NCBI RefSeq assembly: GCF_017873395.1
Contig: NZ_JAGGKC010000016.1
Coordinates: 1 to 64,000 of the forward strand
Direction: 5' to 3'
Source: Youngiibacter multivorans
Lineage (GTDB): Bacteria > Bacillota > Clostridia > Clostridiales > Clostridiaceae
Length of the DNA: 64,000 bases
The translations under genes and the position numbers were made by a program. This document shows positions 7,539 through 16,473 of the stretch, one piece after another. The number at the start of each line of letters is the position of its first letter. The first letter of the stretch is position 1. The notes under the pieces are model-generated. The model saw only the letters and a list, made by a program, of their open reading frames with translations, did no database searches and was not told where the DNA came from.

Positions 7539-10043
7539 ATGGGATTATTCGACAAGATTTTAGGCACCTACAGCGAAAGAGAAGTCAAGAGACTGCTGCC
7601 ATTGGCGGACAAGATCGAGGCTCTGGATGCCGAATACCAGAAGCTCACAGATGACGAGCTGAAGGCTAAGACAGCCTGGTTCAAGGAAAGGCTTGCTAAT
7701 GGAGAGACTCTGGAAGACATACTTCCTGAAGCGTTTGCCACAGTTCGTGAGGCTTCATGGAGAGTTCTTGGAATGAAGCACTTCAGAGTGCAGCTTATAG
7801 GAGGAATCGTACTTCATCAGGGCAGAATAGCCGAGATGAAGACCGGTGAAGGTAAGACCCTTGTGGCAACCCTTCCATGTTACCTCAACGCACTCGCGGG
7901 AAAGGGAGTACATGTAGTAACTGTCAATGACTACCTTGCAAAGCGTGACCGGGACTGGATGGGCCAGATTTATGAATTCCTGGGGCTTACATGCGGTGTA
8001 ATACTGCACAACCTCACAAACGCAGAGAGGCGATATGCTTACAGCTGCGATATAACCTATGGAACAAACAATGAGCTTGGCTTCGATTACCTGAGGGACA
8101 ACATGGTAGTCTACGCTACAGAAATGGTACAGAGAGACTTAAACTTCGCGATAGTGGATGAGGTTGACTCCATACTGATTGACGAGGCAAGGACGCCTCT
8201 CATAATTTCAGGGCAGGGTGAGAAATCAACAGAGTTCTACAGGGTAGCAGATTTCTTCGTGAAGAGGCTCCAGCAGGAGACAGACTACACAGTGGACGAG
8301 AAGGCAAGAACCGTCCTTCTTTCAGAAGAAGGAGTCTCGAAGGCTGAAAAGACCTTCGGAGTGGACAACTATGCAGACCCGAAGAACATGGAGCTTCAGC
8401 ACCATGTATCACAGGCCCTCAAGGCGAATTACCTGTTCAAAGCAGACAAGGACTACATGGTCAAGGACGGCGAAGTCATCATCGTAGATGAGTTCACTGG
8501 AAGACTCATGGAAGGAAGAAGATATTCAGAAGGACTTCATCAGGCCATCGAGGCCAAGGAAGGAGTCAAGGTCGAAAGGGAGTCCAAGACTCTTGCGACG
8601 ATAACCTTCCAGAACTACTTCAGGATGTACACAAAGCTTTCAGGTATGACAGGTACCGCCCTGACTGAAGAGAATGAATTCAGACATACCTATGGTCTTG
8701 ATGTCATCGCAATTCCAACTAACCTTCCAATAACGAGGGGAGACCATCCTGATGCAATATACAGGAATGTGGAAGCAAAATACAAGGCTCTTGTCAATGA
8801 GATAAAGGAATCCCATGAGAAGGGTCAGCCGGTGCTTGTTGGTACCATTTCAATTGAAAGGTCCGAGGTTGTCTCGTCACTCCTTAAGAGAGTCGGAATA
8901 CCTCACCAGGTGCTGAACGCAAAGTACCATGAGAAGGAAGCTGAGATCGTGTCACACGCTGGCGAACCGGGAATGGTCACCATCGCTACAAACATGGCCG
9001 GAAGAGGTACTGACATAAAGCTTGGAGAAGGTGTCGTAGGCAACGGCGGTCTTAAGATACTTGGTACAGAGAGACATGAATCCAGGCGTATAGACAATCA
9101 GCTGAGAGGACGTTCAGGAAGGCAGGGAGATCCGGGAGAATCCAGGTTCTATCTGTCACTTGAGGACGACCTGATGAGGATATTCGGATCTGAAAGGCTG
9201 TATGGGATGATAGACAGCATGGGCCTTGAGGATGATGCAATTGAGTCCAAGATGGTTTCCAAGGCAATCGAGAATGCCCAGAAGAAGGTTGAAGGAAACA
9301 ACTTTGACGTAAGAAAGACGCTCCTCGGATATGACGATGTCATGAACAAGCAGAGAGAGGTCATCTACGGACAGAGGAGACAGGTCCTTAACGGCATGGA
9401 CCTCAAGGATAACGTCAGGTCCATGATGAGGAACGTAATAGACTATGCTGTTGGCGTGCATCTGACAGGAAGCGCGAACCGAGCCGATGAGATGAAGAAG
9501 CTGAAGGATTTCCTTGGCGATATCATACCATTCGAGGGAAGGGTGGACTCTGATTCCCTGATTGAACTTTCAAATGAGCAGATAGAGGAAAAGCTCTACG
9601 ATGAGGCTGAGAAGATCTACCAGGAGAAGGAAGCGGAAATCGGCGAGCAGATGAGGGAGATCGAGAGAGTCATCCTCCTGAGGGTTGTCGACACCAAGTG
9701 GATGGACCATATCGACGATATGGATCACCTTAAGAAGGGAATGGGGCTTCGTGCGTACAAGCAGCAGGACCCTGTACAGGCATACCAGTTCGAAGGCTCT
9801 GAGATGTTCGACCAGATGGTTCAGTCAATCAACAATGATACAATAAAGTATCTTATGCATGTAAGGGTAAGGAAGGAAGAGGAGATCGAAAGGGAGCAGG
9901 TCGCTGTGGAAACAAAGACCAACTATGACGACTCACTCGCCAAGGAACCCGTTAAGAAAGGCTCAAAGGTAGGAAGAAACGATCCGTGTCCATGCGGAAG
10001 CGGAAAGAAATTCAAGAACTGCCATGGAAAAGATGCAAAATAA
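7539..10043 (+). CDS. secA: Preprotein translocase ATPase SecA
   Basis: SecA drives secretory proteins through the SecYEG channel using ATP. The first nucleotide-binding site shows GEGKT at 103-107 and the DEVDSILIDEA box near 208. The preprotein cross-linking region, helical wing and scaffold domains and the second ATPase half follow in the normal order. The last 25 residues carry the zinc-binding motif CPCGSGKKFKNCH, used for SecB or ribosome contact. The 834-residue length is standard for Firmicutes. The start is the ATG at 7539 behind a GGATGGGG site; upstream in-frame codons overlap the promoter and are not used. Confidence 0.98.
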   Translation: MGLFDKILGTYSEREVKRLLPLADKIEALDAEYQKLTDDELKAKTAWFKERLANGETLEDILPEAFATVREASWRVLGMKHFRVQLIGGIVLHQGRIAEMKTGEGKTLVATLPCYLNALAGKGVHVVTVNDYLAKRDRDWMGQIYEFLGLTCGVILHNLTNAERRYAYSCDITYGTNNELGFDYLRDNMVVYATEMVQRDLNFAIVDEVDSILIDEARTPLIISGQGEKSTEFYRVADFFVKRLQQETDYTVDEKARTVLLSEEGVSKAEKTFGVDNYADPKNMELQHHVSQALKANYLFKADKDYMVKDGEVIIVDEFTGRLMEGRRYSEGLHQAIEAKEGVKVERESKTLATITFQNYFRMYTKLSGMTGTALTEENEFRHTYGLDVIAIPTNLPITRGDHPDAIYRNVEAKYKALVNEIKESHEKGQPVLVGTISIERSEVVSSLLKRVGIPHQVLNAKYHEKEAEIVSHAGEPGMVTIATNMAGRGTDIKLGEGVVGNGGLKILGTERHESRRIDNQLRGRSGRQGDPGESRFYLSLEDDLMRIFGSERLYGMIDSMGLEDDAIESKMVSKAIENAQKKVEGNNFDVRKTLLGYDDVMNKQREVIYGQRRQVLNGMDLKDNVRSMMRNVIDYAVGVHLTGSANRADEMKKLKDFLGDIIPFEGRVDSDSLIELSNEQIEEKLYDEAEKIYQEKEAEIGEQMREIERVILLRVVDTKWMDHIDDMDHLKKGMGLRAYKQQDPVQAYQFEGSEMFDQMVQSINNDTIKYLMHVRVRKEEEIEREQVAVETKTNYDDSLAKEPVKKGSKVGRNDPCPCGSGKKFKNCHGKDAK

Positions 10044-10049
10044 ATAGGG

Positions 10050-10075
10050 AGGACCCGTCAGGGTCCTTTCCTCTA
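10050..10075 (+). terminator. Weak hairpin between secA and prfB
   Basis: The stem ggaccc-gtca-gggtcc, followed by TTTCCTC, lies between secA and prfB. The T-tract is interrupted, so it may only lower read-through from secA into prfB. Confidence 0.5.
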
Positions 10076-10105
10076 TGTTTACAAAATGATGAGGGAGTTG
10101 GTCAT

Positions 10106-11228
10106 ATGCTGCTTAAACTTGCAGAAGCGCTGAACGATGTCAAAGGTATGAAGGATAGTTTGGAAGAAATCCGGGTGTCACTTTGACGTCGAGGCACTTG
10201 AGAAGAAAAAGGAAGAACTGATACACAAGATGTCCGAACCGGACTTCTGGAATGATTCCGAAAAGGCCAGGGAAGTATCCCGGGAACAGAAGATGACCGA
10301 AGACCGGATCAACGGTTACAAGTCATTGAAGAACAGGATCGACGAGATAGAGACACTTGCAGAGTTGTCTGAGGATGATGACGATATGGCTCAGGAAGTA
10401 CTGTCGGAAATCGGATCACTGAAGGAAGCCCTTGAAGAAAGGAAGATAGAAATCCTCCTCTCTGGAGAATATGATGAAAATGACGCCATATTATCCCTGC
10501 ATGTAGGCGTTGGCGGTACTGATGCCCAGGACTGGACCCAGATGCTTCTTCGTATGTACACAAGGTGGGCTGACAAGAAGGGGTATAAGGTAGAAGTACT
10601 TGATATCATAGACGGCGATGAAGCCGGTATAAGGGATGCATCATTAAGGATCACAGGACCTCATGCTTACGGCTACCTTAAGGCAGAAAAGGGCATACAC
10701 AGGCTTGTCAGGATTTCTCCATTCAACGCAAGCGGCAAGAGGCAGACATCCTTTGCTTCCGTGGAAGTCATGCCTGTCCTTACACAGGAACAGGACATTG
10801 AAATCAGGGACGAGGACATCAAGATGGATACCTTCAGGTCAGGCGGAGCGGGTGGCCAGCATGTCAACACTACAGACAGTGCAGTAAGGCTGACTCATCT
10901 GCCGACAGGATTAATAGCCGCTTGCCAGAATGAGAGGAGCCAGTATTCCAACAGGGATACAGCAATGAAGATGCTGAAATCCAAGCTGATTGAGCTCAAG
11001 GAGCGGGCACACAAGGAAAAGATCGAAGACCTTGCCGGAGTGCTCAAGGATATGAGCTGGGGAAGCCAGATAAGGAGCTACGTATTCAATCCTTATAATC
11101 TGGTAAAAGACCACAGGACACTTGCCGAAAACGGTAATGTGACTGAAGTCATGAACGGCGACCTCGACATGTTCATCTCGGAATATCTAAAGCAGTCGAA
11201 CAACGGAACAATAGAAATTCAGAAATAG
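10106..11228 (+). CDS. prfB: Peptide chain release factor 2, with programmed +1 frameshift
   Basis: RF2 ends translation at UGA and UAA. The gene is split by an in-frame TGA: the first 26 codons run from ATG 10106 (behind AGGGAG) to CTT at 10181-10183, then TGA at 10184-10186. Shifting +1 at CTT-TGA-C reads GAC at 10185 and continues to 11228, giving 373 residues. The G-rich element CGGGTG sits three bases before CTT, the position of the stimulatory Shine-Dalgarno-like element in known prfB genes. SPF at about 214-216 is the RF2 stop-codon recognition tripeptide and GGQ at about 249-251 is the catalytic motif. The shift is autoregulatory: low RF2 lets the ribosome pause at UGA and slip, raising RF2 synthesis. 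The tex gene follows after 7 bases. Confidence 0.96.
10172..10187 (+). promoter_or_regulatory. RF2 programmed frameshift site
   Basis: The sequence CGGGTG-TCA-CTT-TGA-C has the slippery CTT codon, the poor stop context TGAC and a Shine-Dalgarno-like element at the canonical 3-base distance. The element differs at two positions from the usual AGGGGG. Confidence 0.93.
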
Positions 11229-11235
11229 GAGCATT

Positions 11236-13386
11236 ATGGATATACTTCAAAAGATAGCAAAAGAATTGGGAGTCGCGCTTTCACAGGTTGAAGGTGCAGT
11301 GAAGCTCCTTGATGAGGGTTCCACTGTACCCTTCATAGCAAGATACAGAAAGGAAGCCACAGGATCACTTGATGATGAAGCGCTGAGAAAGCTCGCTGAA
11401 AGGCTTGTGTATCTCCGCGCCCTCGAGGAAAGGAAGGAAGGCATACTCAAATCCCTTGAGGAGCAGGGTGTGCTTACTGACGAGCTCAGGGCGGATGTGC
11501 AAAAAGCAGAGACTCAGACAAGGCTTGAGGACATATACCTGCCCTTCAGGCCAAAAAAGAGGACAAGGGCTACAATAGCCAGGGAGAAGGGTCTTGAACC
11601 TCTTTCCGTACATATCATGAAGGGCATGGCTGATGTAAGGAAAGAAGCGCAAAAATACATTTCAGAAGCTGTAGCGACTGCTGAAGAGGCCATAGCAGGT
11701 GCAATGGACATCATTGCTGAATCTGTGTCGGAGGATCCGGCCACAAGGGGTTCACTTAGAGCTCTCCTCGCCAGAACTGCAGTCATAATAACAACCGGAA
11801 GCAAGGAGAATACTCCATACGAGACGTACTACGACTACAGGGAAGAGGCAAGAAAAATGCCTGGCCACAGGATCCTGGCAATAAACAGGGGAGAAAAGGA
11901 AGAGATCCTTAAGGTCTCCATCGAATCCGACACTGAAGGAGCAATAAGGGACTTAAAGTCAAAGTTCCTTTCAGGAAGGGAAGAGAATGACTCCATAATC
12001 CTTGAAGCCCTGAAGGACTCCTATAAGAGGCTTATTTTCCCTGCTCTTGAAAGGGAGCTCAGGAACGCGCTGACAGAAAAGGCCGAAGACGGAGCAATCA
12101 TCGTATTCAAGGAGAACCTTAAATCCGTGCTGATGCAGCCTCCTGTCAAGGGTATGGCTGTCATGGGCTATGATCCGGGCTTCAGGACAGGCTGCAAGAT
12201 AGCCGTTCTTGATGATACAGGTAAATTCCTGGAGAATACGACAATTTACCCTACGGTACCGCAAAGGGACGTAGACGGGTCTATAAGGAAGCTTAAGACG
12301 CTTGTAAAGAAGCACTCTGTTTCGGTGGTCTCATTAGGTAATGGCACTGCATCGAGAGAATCCGAAGAGGTCCTGGTGGAGCTTATTGACCAGCTCAAGA
12401 AGGAAGGCACAAACCTTTCTTACGTCATCACAAATGAGGCAGGCGCCTCCGTATACAGCGCATCTGAGCTTGCGACAAAGGAGTATCCGGACCTTGATGT
12501 AACAGTCAGGGGAGCGATATCGATCGCGAGGAGGCTCCAGGACCCGATGGCGGAGCTTGTAAAGATTGACCCGAAATCAATAGGCGTCGGCCAATACCAG
12601 CACGACATAACTAAAAAGAAGCTCGATGAGTCCCTCACCGGAGTAGTGGAGGACTGCGTCAACAAGGTGGGAGTTGACCTTAACCTTGCGACTCCGTCTC
12701 TGCTGTCCTACGTTTCAGGGATCAACAAGACCCTGGCGAAAAACATAGTTGATTACAGGGACGAGACAGGTAGATTCGCCTCGAGAAGCGAACTTAAGAA
12801 GGTAAAGAGACTTGGAGACAAGGCATTCGAACAGTGTGCAGGCTTTCTGAGGATTACCGGAGGCAAGGAGCCGCTTGACAGGACATCAGTCCATCCGGAA
12901 GCCTACGCTGCAACCAGGACGATACTTAAGGAGCTTGGCTTCAACAAGAAGGATGTCGAGACGGGTAGCCTCAGCGGAATTGAAAAGGCTGCTCAGGAAT
13001 TCGGCCTTGCAAAGCTAATGGAGCTAACCTCTCTTGGAGAGTATACGATAAGGGATATCCTGAAGGAGCTGACAAAGCCCGGAAGAGACCCGAGAGATGA
13101 GCTTCCAAAGCCTCTCTTCAAGCAGGGTGTCATGGATCTTAAGGACCTTCAGGAAGGGATGATACTGACAGGTACTGTAAGGAACGTATCAGATTTTGGA
13201 GCGTTCGTCGATATTGGCGTCCACCAGGACGGACTTGTCCATATCAGTCAGCTTGCTGACGTATTCGTCAAGAATCCCCTCGACTTCGTAAAAACCGGCG
13301 ATGTCGTGGAAGTAAGGGTTCTCGAGGTCGACATACGAAGGAAGAGGATAAGCCTTTCAATGAAGGGACTGGGTAAAAGGAAGTAA
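11236..13386 (+). CDS. tex: Tex-family RNA-binding protein with S1 domain
   Basis: Tex-like proteins bind nucleic acid and influence transcription and RNA handling; their exact role in Firmicutes is not settled. The 716-residue protein shows the normal order: N-terminal helical region beginning MDILQKIAKELGV, a YqgF/RNase H-like domain in the middle (GYDPGFRTGCKIAVLD near 312-327), helix-hairpin-helix segments (about 480-570) and a C-terminal S1 domain (about 643-712; GTVRNVSDFGAFVDIG). The gene lies 7 bases behind prfB and is probably co-transcribed with it. The start ATG has AGGAG close upstream. Confidence 0.95.
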   Translation: MDILQKIAKELGVALSQVEGAVKLLDEGSTVPFIARYRKEATGSLDDEALRKLAERLVYLRALEERKEGILKSLEEQGVLTDELRADVQKAETQTRLEDIYLPFRPKKRTRATIAREKGLEPLSVHIMKGMADVRKEAQKYISEAVATAEEAIAGAMDIIAESVSEDPATRGSLRALLARTAVIITTGSKENTPYETYYDYREEARKMPGHRILAINRGEKEEILKVSIESDTEGAIRDLKSKFLSGREENDSIILEALKDSYKRLIFPALERELRNALTEKAEDGAIIVFKENLKSVLMQPPVKGMAVMGYDPGFRTGCKIAVLDDTGKFLENTTIYPTVPQRDVDGSIRKLKTLVKKHSVSVVSLGNGTASRESEEVLVELIDQLKKEGTNLSYVITNEAGASVYSASELATKEYPDLDVTVRGAISIARRLQDPMAELVKIDPKSIGVGQYQHDITKKKLDESLTGVVEDCVNKVGVDLNLATPSLLSYVSGINKTLAKNIVDYRDETGRFASRSELKKVKRLGDKAFEQCAGFLRITGGKEPLDRTSVHPEAYAATRTILKELGFNKKDVETGSLSGIEKAAQEFGLAKLMELTSLGEYTIRDILKELTKPGRDPRDELPKPLFKQGVMDLKDLQEGMILTGTVRNVSDFGAFVDIGVHQDGLVHISQLADVFVKNPLDFVKTGDVVEVRVLEVDIRRKRISLSMKGLGKRK

Positions 13387-13423
13387 ATTCAAATGGCGCA
13401 CCATATGGTGCGCCATTTGAATT
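13386..13423. terminator. Perfect 38-bp palindrome behind tex
   Basis: The sequence is an uninterrupted palindrome centred between 13404 and 13405 on CCATATGG. It overlaps the last base of the tex stop codon and lies between two convergent genes. It can form a very long hairpin on either strand, but no T-run follows, so it may act as a bidirectional terminator, as an RNA end-protecting stem, or as a protein site. Confidence 0.6.
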
Positions 13424-13462
13424 CGAAGATATTAAGTTTACTGCCACATGCTACTCCCTCTA

Positions 13463-13768
13463 TTAACTCTTCGCTTTATCCAGGGCTCTTTCCTCAAGAA
13501 GTGATAACAGCTTCTTGAATTCCACTAGGTCAAGGTTTCCTATCTTGCCACGGTACGACCTGACAAGTACGTAAAGCGGATCTTCCTTCTTCATTGGCTC
13601 CATGTCGGAAACCAGAATGAGAAGCTTGTTTACAAACTTTGTGAGACCATCGTATGTGTTGCTATAGAAGCTGTCCTTATACAGTCCGTAGGGATATTGG
13701 ATGGTGAATGTATCGAGAAGCTTGTAGCCTTCTTCAATCATTTCCGTGTAAAGGGATACCATTGTCAT
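13463..13768 (-). CDS. Small protein of unknown function
   Basis: A soluble, probably all-helical protein of 101 residues, with a central aromatic stretch TIQYPYGLYKDSFYSN and charged helices on both sides. I do not recognise the family. The start is taken as the ATG at 13768, ten bases behind AAGGAG; a TTG in the same frame overlaps that site, and a second ATG lies two codons further in. It is a single-gene unit convergent with tex. Confidence 0.6.
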   Translation of the reverse strand: MTMVSLYTEMIEEGYKLLDTFTIQYPYGLYKDSFYSNTYDGLTKFVNKLLILVSDMEPMKKEDPLYVLVRSYRGKIGNLDLVEFKKLLSLLEERALDKAKS

Positions 13769-13883
13769 TAGCAATTCACTCCTTTTCAATTATTATAATG
13801 TCATTTGACATTTCTTTCAATAAATAGGTTTTCAAGAAGCAAATCTGTTCGGTAAACGACCATGTAAATATTACATTTTCGAA

Positions 13884-13912
13884 TTGACAATAATATAACG
13901 GTATGCTATTAT
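13884..13912 (+). promoter_or_regulatory. Promoter of the FMN riboswitch and ribU
   Basis: TTGACA and TATTAT are separated by 17 bases, an almost perfect housekeeping promoter. Transcription would begin just before the riboswitch. Confidence 0.8.
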
Positions 13913-13930
13913 TAATTTGTAAAAATAATA

Positions 13931-14038
13931 GCGTCTTCAGGGCGGGGTGTGATTCCCCACCGGCGGTATAGCCCGCGAGCCGTAAGGCTGATTCGGTTGA
14001 ATTCCGAAGCCGACAGTATAGTCTGGATGAAAGAAGAT
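13931..14038 (+). ncRNA. FMN riboswitch (RFN element)
   Basis: The conserved blocks of the RFN aptamer are present in order: the GCGTCTTCAGGGCGGGG start, CCCCACCGGCGGTA, AGCCCGCGAGCC, GATTCGGT and CCGAAGCCGACAG, closing with GATGAAAGAAGA. It binds flavin mononucleotide and switches off the gene behind it. A strong terminator starts 20 bases further, so control is most likely by premature transcription termination. The controlled gene is ribU, which imports riboflavin, the FMN precursor. Confidence 0.97.
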
Positions 14039-14058
14039 AGATTGCATTTGGTTGCGTC

Positions 14059-14090
14059 GCCCTGATTTCTTATGGAATCAGGGCTTTTTT
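14059..14090 (+). terminator. Regulated terminator of the FMN riboswitch
   Basis: The stem gccctgatt / aatcagggc with six T's behind it lies between the aptamer and ribU. It is the expected expression platform: it would form when FMN is bound. Confidence 0.88.
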
Positions 14091-14135
14091 ACTGAATCGA
14101 TCTTCTGAGGACAGCAATCTTTAGGAGGAATCATA

Positions 14136-14717
14136 ATGAACATCTCAAAAAAGACCAACGTCATCGTCAAGACCGCACTACTGGTATCACTTGCTTTCGT
14201 TCTGAGCTATTTCGAATTCCCAATACTCCCTGCATTCCCGTGGCTGAAGCTTGACCTTGGTGCAGTTCCGCTCCTTATATCAGGATTCGCGTTCGGACCA
14301 ATGGTAGGAGTACTCGCAGTAGGCTTCAAGGAGCTGTTTGCCTTCATATTCAAGTCTTCAACAGGCGGAGTAGGTGAGATAGCAAACTTCCTTATAGTAG
14401 GCTCATACGTACTGACAGCAAGCCTCATATACCTCAAGGGAAAGAACCTCAAATCTGCAATAATCGGAACTGCAGTAGCTTCGCTTGTCCTTACAGCTGT
14501 AGCGATCGCTGCCAACATATACATACTCATCCCTCTGTTCTTCAAGGATGGTATGGAAGCATCTTTCTTCAAAAGCTATGTGACCTTCGGACTTCCGTTA
14601 TTCAACCTGATTAAGGGAGCTGCAGTATCTCTGGTAAGCATACTACTGTTCAGCAAGGTCTCATTCCTCATAAAGAAGGAATCAGGATTCAACAGAAAAG
14701 GACTCCACAGCATTTAA
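14136..14717 (+). CDS. ribU: Riboflavin ECF transporter, substrate-binding S component
   Basis: RibU is the membrane S component that captures riboflavin and works with a shared ECF energising module (EcfA-EcfA'-EcfT), not encoded here. The 193-residue protein has about six hydrophobic segments. The N-terminal region with KTALLVSLAFVLSYFEFP, the PWLKLDLGAVPLLISGFAFGP-like region and the early glycine-rich helix GVGEIANFLIVGS are typical of RibU. The FMN riboswitch directly upstream supports the substrate. The ATG lies behind AGGAGG. Confidence 0.95.
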   Translation: MNISKKTNVIVKTALLVSLAFVLSYFEFPILPAFPWLKLDLGAVPLLISGFAFGPMVGVLAVGFKELFAFIFKSSTGGVGEIANFLIVGSYVLTASLIYLKGKNLKSAIIGTAVASLVLTAVAIAANIYILIPLFFKDGMEASFFKSYVTFGLPLFNLIKGAAVSLVSILLFSKVSFLIKKESGFNRKGLHSI

Positions 14718-14747
14718 CATAAGACTCCGATATTTGTTTTACGTGCA

Positions 14748-14772
14748 GAAGCCCCGGTTACCGGGGCTTCTG
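14748..14772. terminator. Bidirectional terminator between ribU and rimI
   Basis: The stem agaagcccc-ggttac-cggggcttct lies between convergent genes, with T-rich sequence downstream on the plus strand (TGTGTTTTATTTT). It can end ribU and probably the tsaE-tsaB-rimI transcript. Confidence 0.8.
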
Positions 14773-14776
14773 TGTT

Positions 14777-15226
14777 TTATTTTCCAGATATCTCAAGATG
14801 CATGTTGTATGCATCCTCTCCATTTGAGTAGTATTTCCTTCTAATTCCAATGGTTGAGAATCCAAGTGATGCATACAGTCTCTGGGCAGGAAGGTTTGAC
14901 ACCCTGACCTCCAGGTATAAGTCAGTGATCCCCTTGTCCTTCAGCCTTACTATTGCCTCCAGCATGAGTTTCCTGCCTATTCCTCTCTTTCTTGATTCTT
15001 CCCTTACCGCCACATTTATGACATCCGCCTCATCATACACATACCAAATGTTGATGTATCCTAAAACCTTTCCGTTCTCAAGTGCCACTAGGTTTAGAGA
15101 ATTATCACTGTAAACTTCCTTCAGAAGATCCTCCCTTGACCATGATACAGGAAATGAAGAAAGGCTTATAGCATGTACATCCCCGATGTGGGTTGGCGTC
15201 ATGACGGCTATCTCGACATCATCCAT
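14777..15226 (-). CDS. rimI: Ribosomal protein alanine N-acetyltransferase, RimI-like
   Basis: A GNAT-fold acetyltransferase of 149 residues. The acetyl-CoA loop is seen as VREESRKRGIGRKLM near residues 73-87, and the C-terminal half contains LYLEVRVSNLPAQRLYASLGF, typical of RimI. In known cases RimI acetylates the N-terminus of ribosomal protein S18. The gene overlaps the end of tsaB by 8 bases and is last in the tsaE-tsaB-rimI unit, a conserved arrangement. The exact substrate here is inferred from similarity and context. Confidence 0.92.
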   Translation of the reverse strand: MDDVEIAVMTPTHIGDVHAISLSSFPVSWSREDLLKEVYSDNSLNLVALENGKVLGYINIWYVYDEADVINVAVREESRKRGIGRKLMLEAIVRLKDKGITDLYLEVRVSNLPAQRLYASLGFSTIGIRRKYYSNGEDAYNMHLEISGK

Positions 15227-15929
15227 TCAGTCTGCCTCTCTTTTTCTCGTATTCATGCTCTGCCTGGCTTTTCCTTATATATAGAGGTACGAGCTCATCA
15301 GGATTTTCGGACTCTCCGCTAATTATCCTGTCAAGCATGCAGTAACCAAGATTCGAGGCCTTTGGTATGTCCATTGCCGGCGGAGCCTTGACTACCTTCA
15401 GCCCTTTTGAGGTAAGAACTTCAAGGTCTTTTGCCTTAAGTTCCCCCATGACAAGCACCTCTTCATTGAAATCCTTTAGTCTTTCAGCTATTTCCTCCGG
15501 GGTCAGTACCTCTGGCTGCATAATGGCTATGAGCCTTCCATCCTCGAACCTGTAGAAAGCGGCATAGTATGCGCCGCGAAGGGCATCGAGCATAGGACAG
15601 ACTATGCCTTTTGCTCCAAATGCGCCGAAGGCAAGTGTTTCAAGGCTGGTAGACGAGTACATGGGCTTTCCCAGTGCAAGGGCCATGCCCTTTAGCGCTG
15701 CCATGCCTATCCTGAGGCCAGTGAAAGAACCTGGTCCCTTAGATACGCACAGGGCGTCAATATCCTTCGGAGACAACTTGAGCCTTGCCATAAGCTCTTC
15801 TATCATAGGCATCAGCAAAACCGAGTGCTGAAGGTCGAAATTTATGTCCATCTCGCCGAGCATGGTGTTTTCTGTTATTACTGCAACTGAACAGTTGTTG
15901 GTTGATGTATCTGCACATAGTATGTTCAA
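15219..15929 (-). CDS. tsaB: tRNA t6A37 synthesis protein TsaB
   Basis: TsaB is the non-catalytic partner of TsaD in the complex that adds threonylcarbamoyl to A37 of tRNAs reading ANN codons. The N-terminus ILCADTSTNNCSVAV and the segment VSKGPGSFTGLRIGM are family hallmarks of this ASKHA-fold protein. The start is taken as the TTG at 15929, which overlaps the tsaE stop and sits eight bases behind AAGGAG; an upstream in-frame ATG at 15950 would add seven residues from inside tsaE. The product is 236 residues. TsaD and TsaC are not in this window. Confidence 0.94.
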   Translation of the reverse strand: MNILCADTSTNNCSVAVITENTMLGEMDINFDLQHSVLLMPMIEELMARLKLSPKDIDALCVSKGPGSFTGLRIGMAALKGMALALGKPMYSSTSLETLAFGAFGAKGIVCPMLDALRGAYYAAFYRFEDGRLIAIMQPEVLTPEEIAERLKDFNEEVLVMGELKAKDLEVLTSKGLKVVKAPPAMDIPKASNLGYCMLDRIISGESENPDELVPLYIRKSQAEHEYEKKRGRLNG

Positions 15930-16381
15930 TTCCTCATCTCCTTCAGCCATTCTATTTCGCCGCCAACTGACTTTATAGTAATGACCCTTTCATCCTCTTT
16001 ATAAGTCTTTTCGATATTCACGTGTATGAACTCCTCCGGAAGTATGCCTTCTATCAGGTCTGCCCATTCGATAAGGCACACTCCGTTGCCGTAAATATAC
16101 TCCTCGAAGCCCAGATCAAGAACCGATTCCTCATCATGCACCCTGTACACATCAAAGTGGAATAGCGGCAGTCTTCCGTCATAATACTCGTTTATGAGTG
16201 TAAAAGTCGGGGACGTAATGGTACCTTTTATACCCAGACCATCAGCAAAGCCTTTGGAGAAATGGGTCTTGCCCGTTCCGAGGTCACCAGTCAGGCATAC
16301 AGTCGTACCCTTTGTTACATTCATCCCCAGCATTTTTCCTATTTTTACGGTCTCCTCGACTGATTTTGTTATAATTTGCAT
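15926..16381 (-). CDS. tsaE: tRNA t6A37 synthesis ATPase TsaE
   Basis: TsaE is a small P-loop ATPase that resets the TsaB-TsaD complex during t6A synthesis. The Walker A motif GDLGTGKTH is at 32-40, followed by TSPTFTLINEY and HFDVYR, both typical of the family. The 151-residue length is normal. It is the first gene of the minus-strand unit tsaE-tsaB-rimI and its stop overlaps the TTG start of tsaB. It diverges from the ZnuA-like lipoprotein gene. Confidence 0.95.
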   Translation of the reverse strand: MQIITKSVEETVKIGKMLGMNVTKGTTVCLTGDLGTGKTHFSKGFADGLGIKGTITSPTFTLINEYYDGRLPLFHFDVYRVHDEESVLDLGFEEYIYGNGVCLIEWADLIEGILPEEFIHVNIEKTYKEDERVITIKSVGGEIEWLKEMRN

Positions 16382-16473
16382 CTTGTCACCGTTAACCTTA
16401 ATAAAATCTTCAAACCTTGAAGTCCATCTATTATTATATAATAAGGAGGGAACTTTTTGAAGGAGAGGTGGAA

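Noticed and set aside
10184..10186. TGA in prfB as a sequencing error or pseudogene mark
   Set aside because: The stop is in the exact setting of the programmed RF2 frameshift and both frames are otherwise intact.
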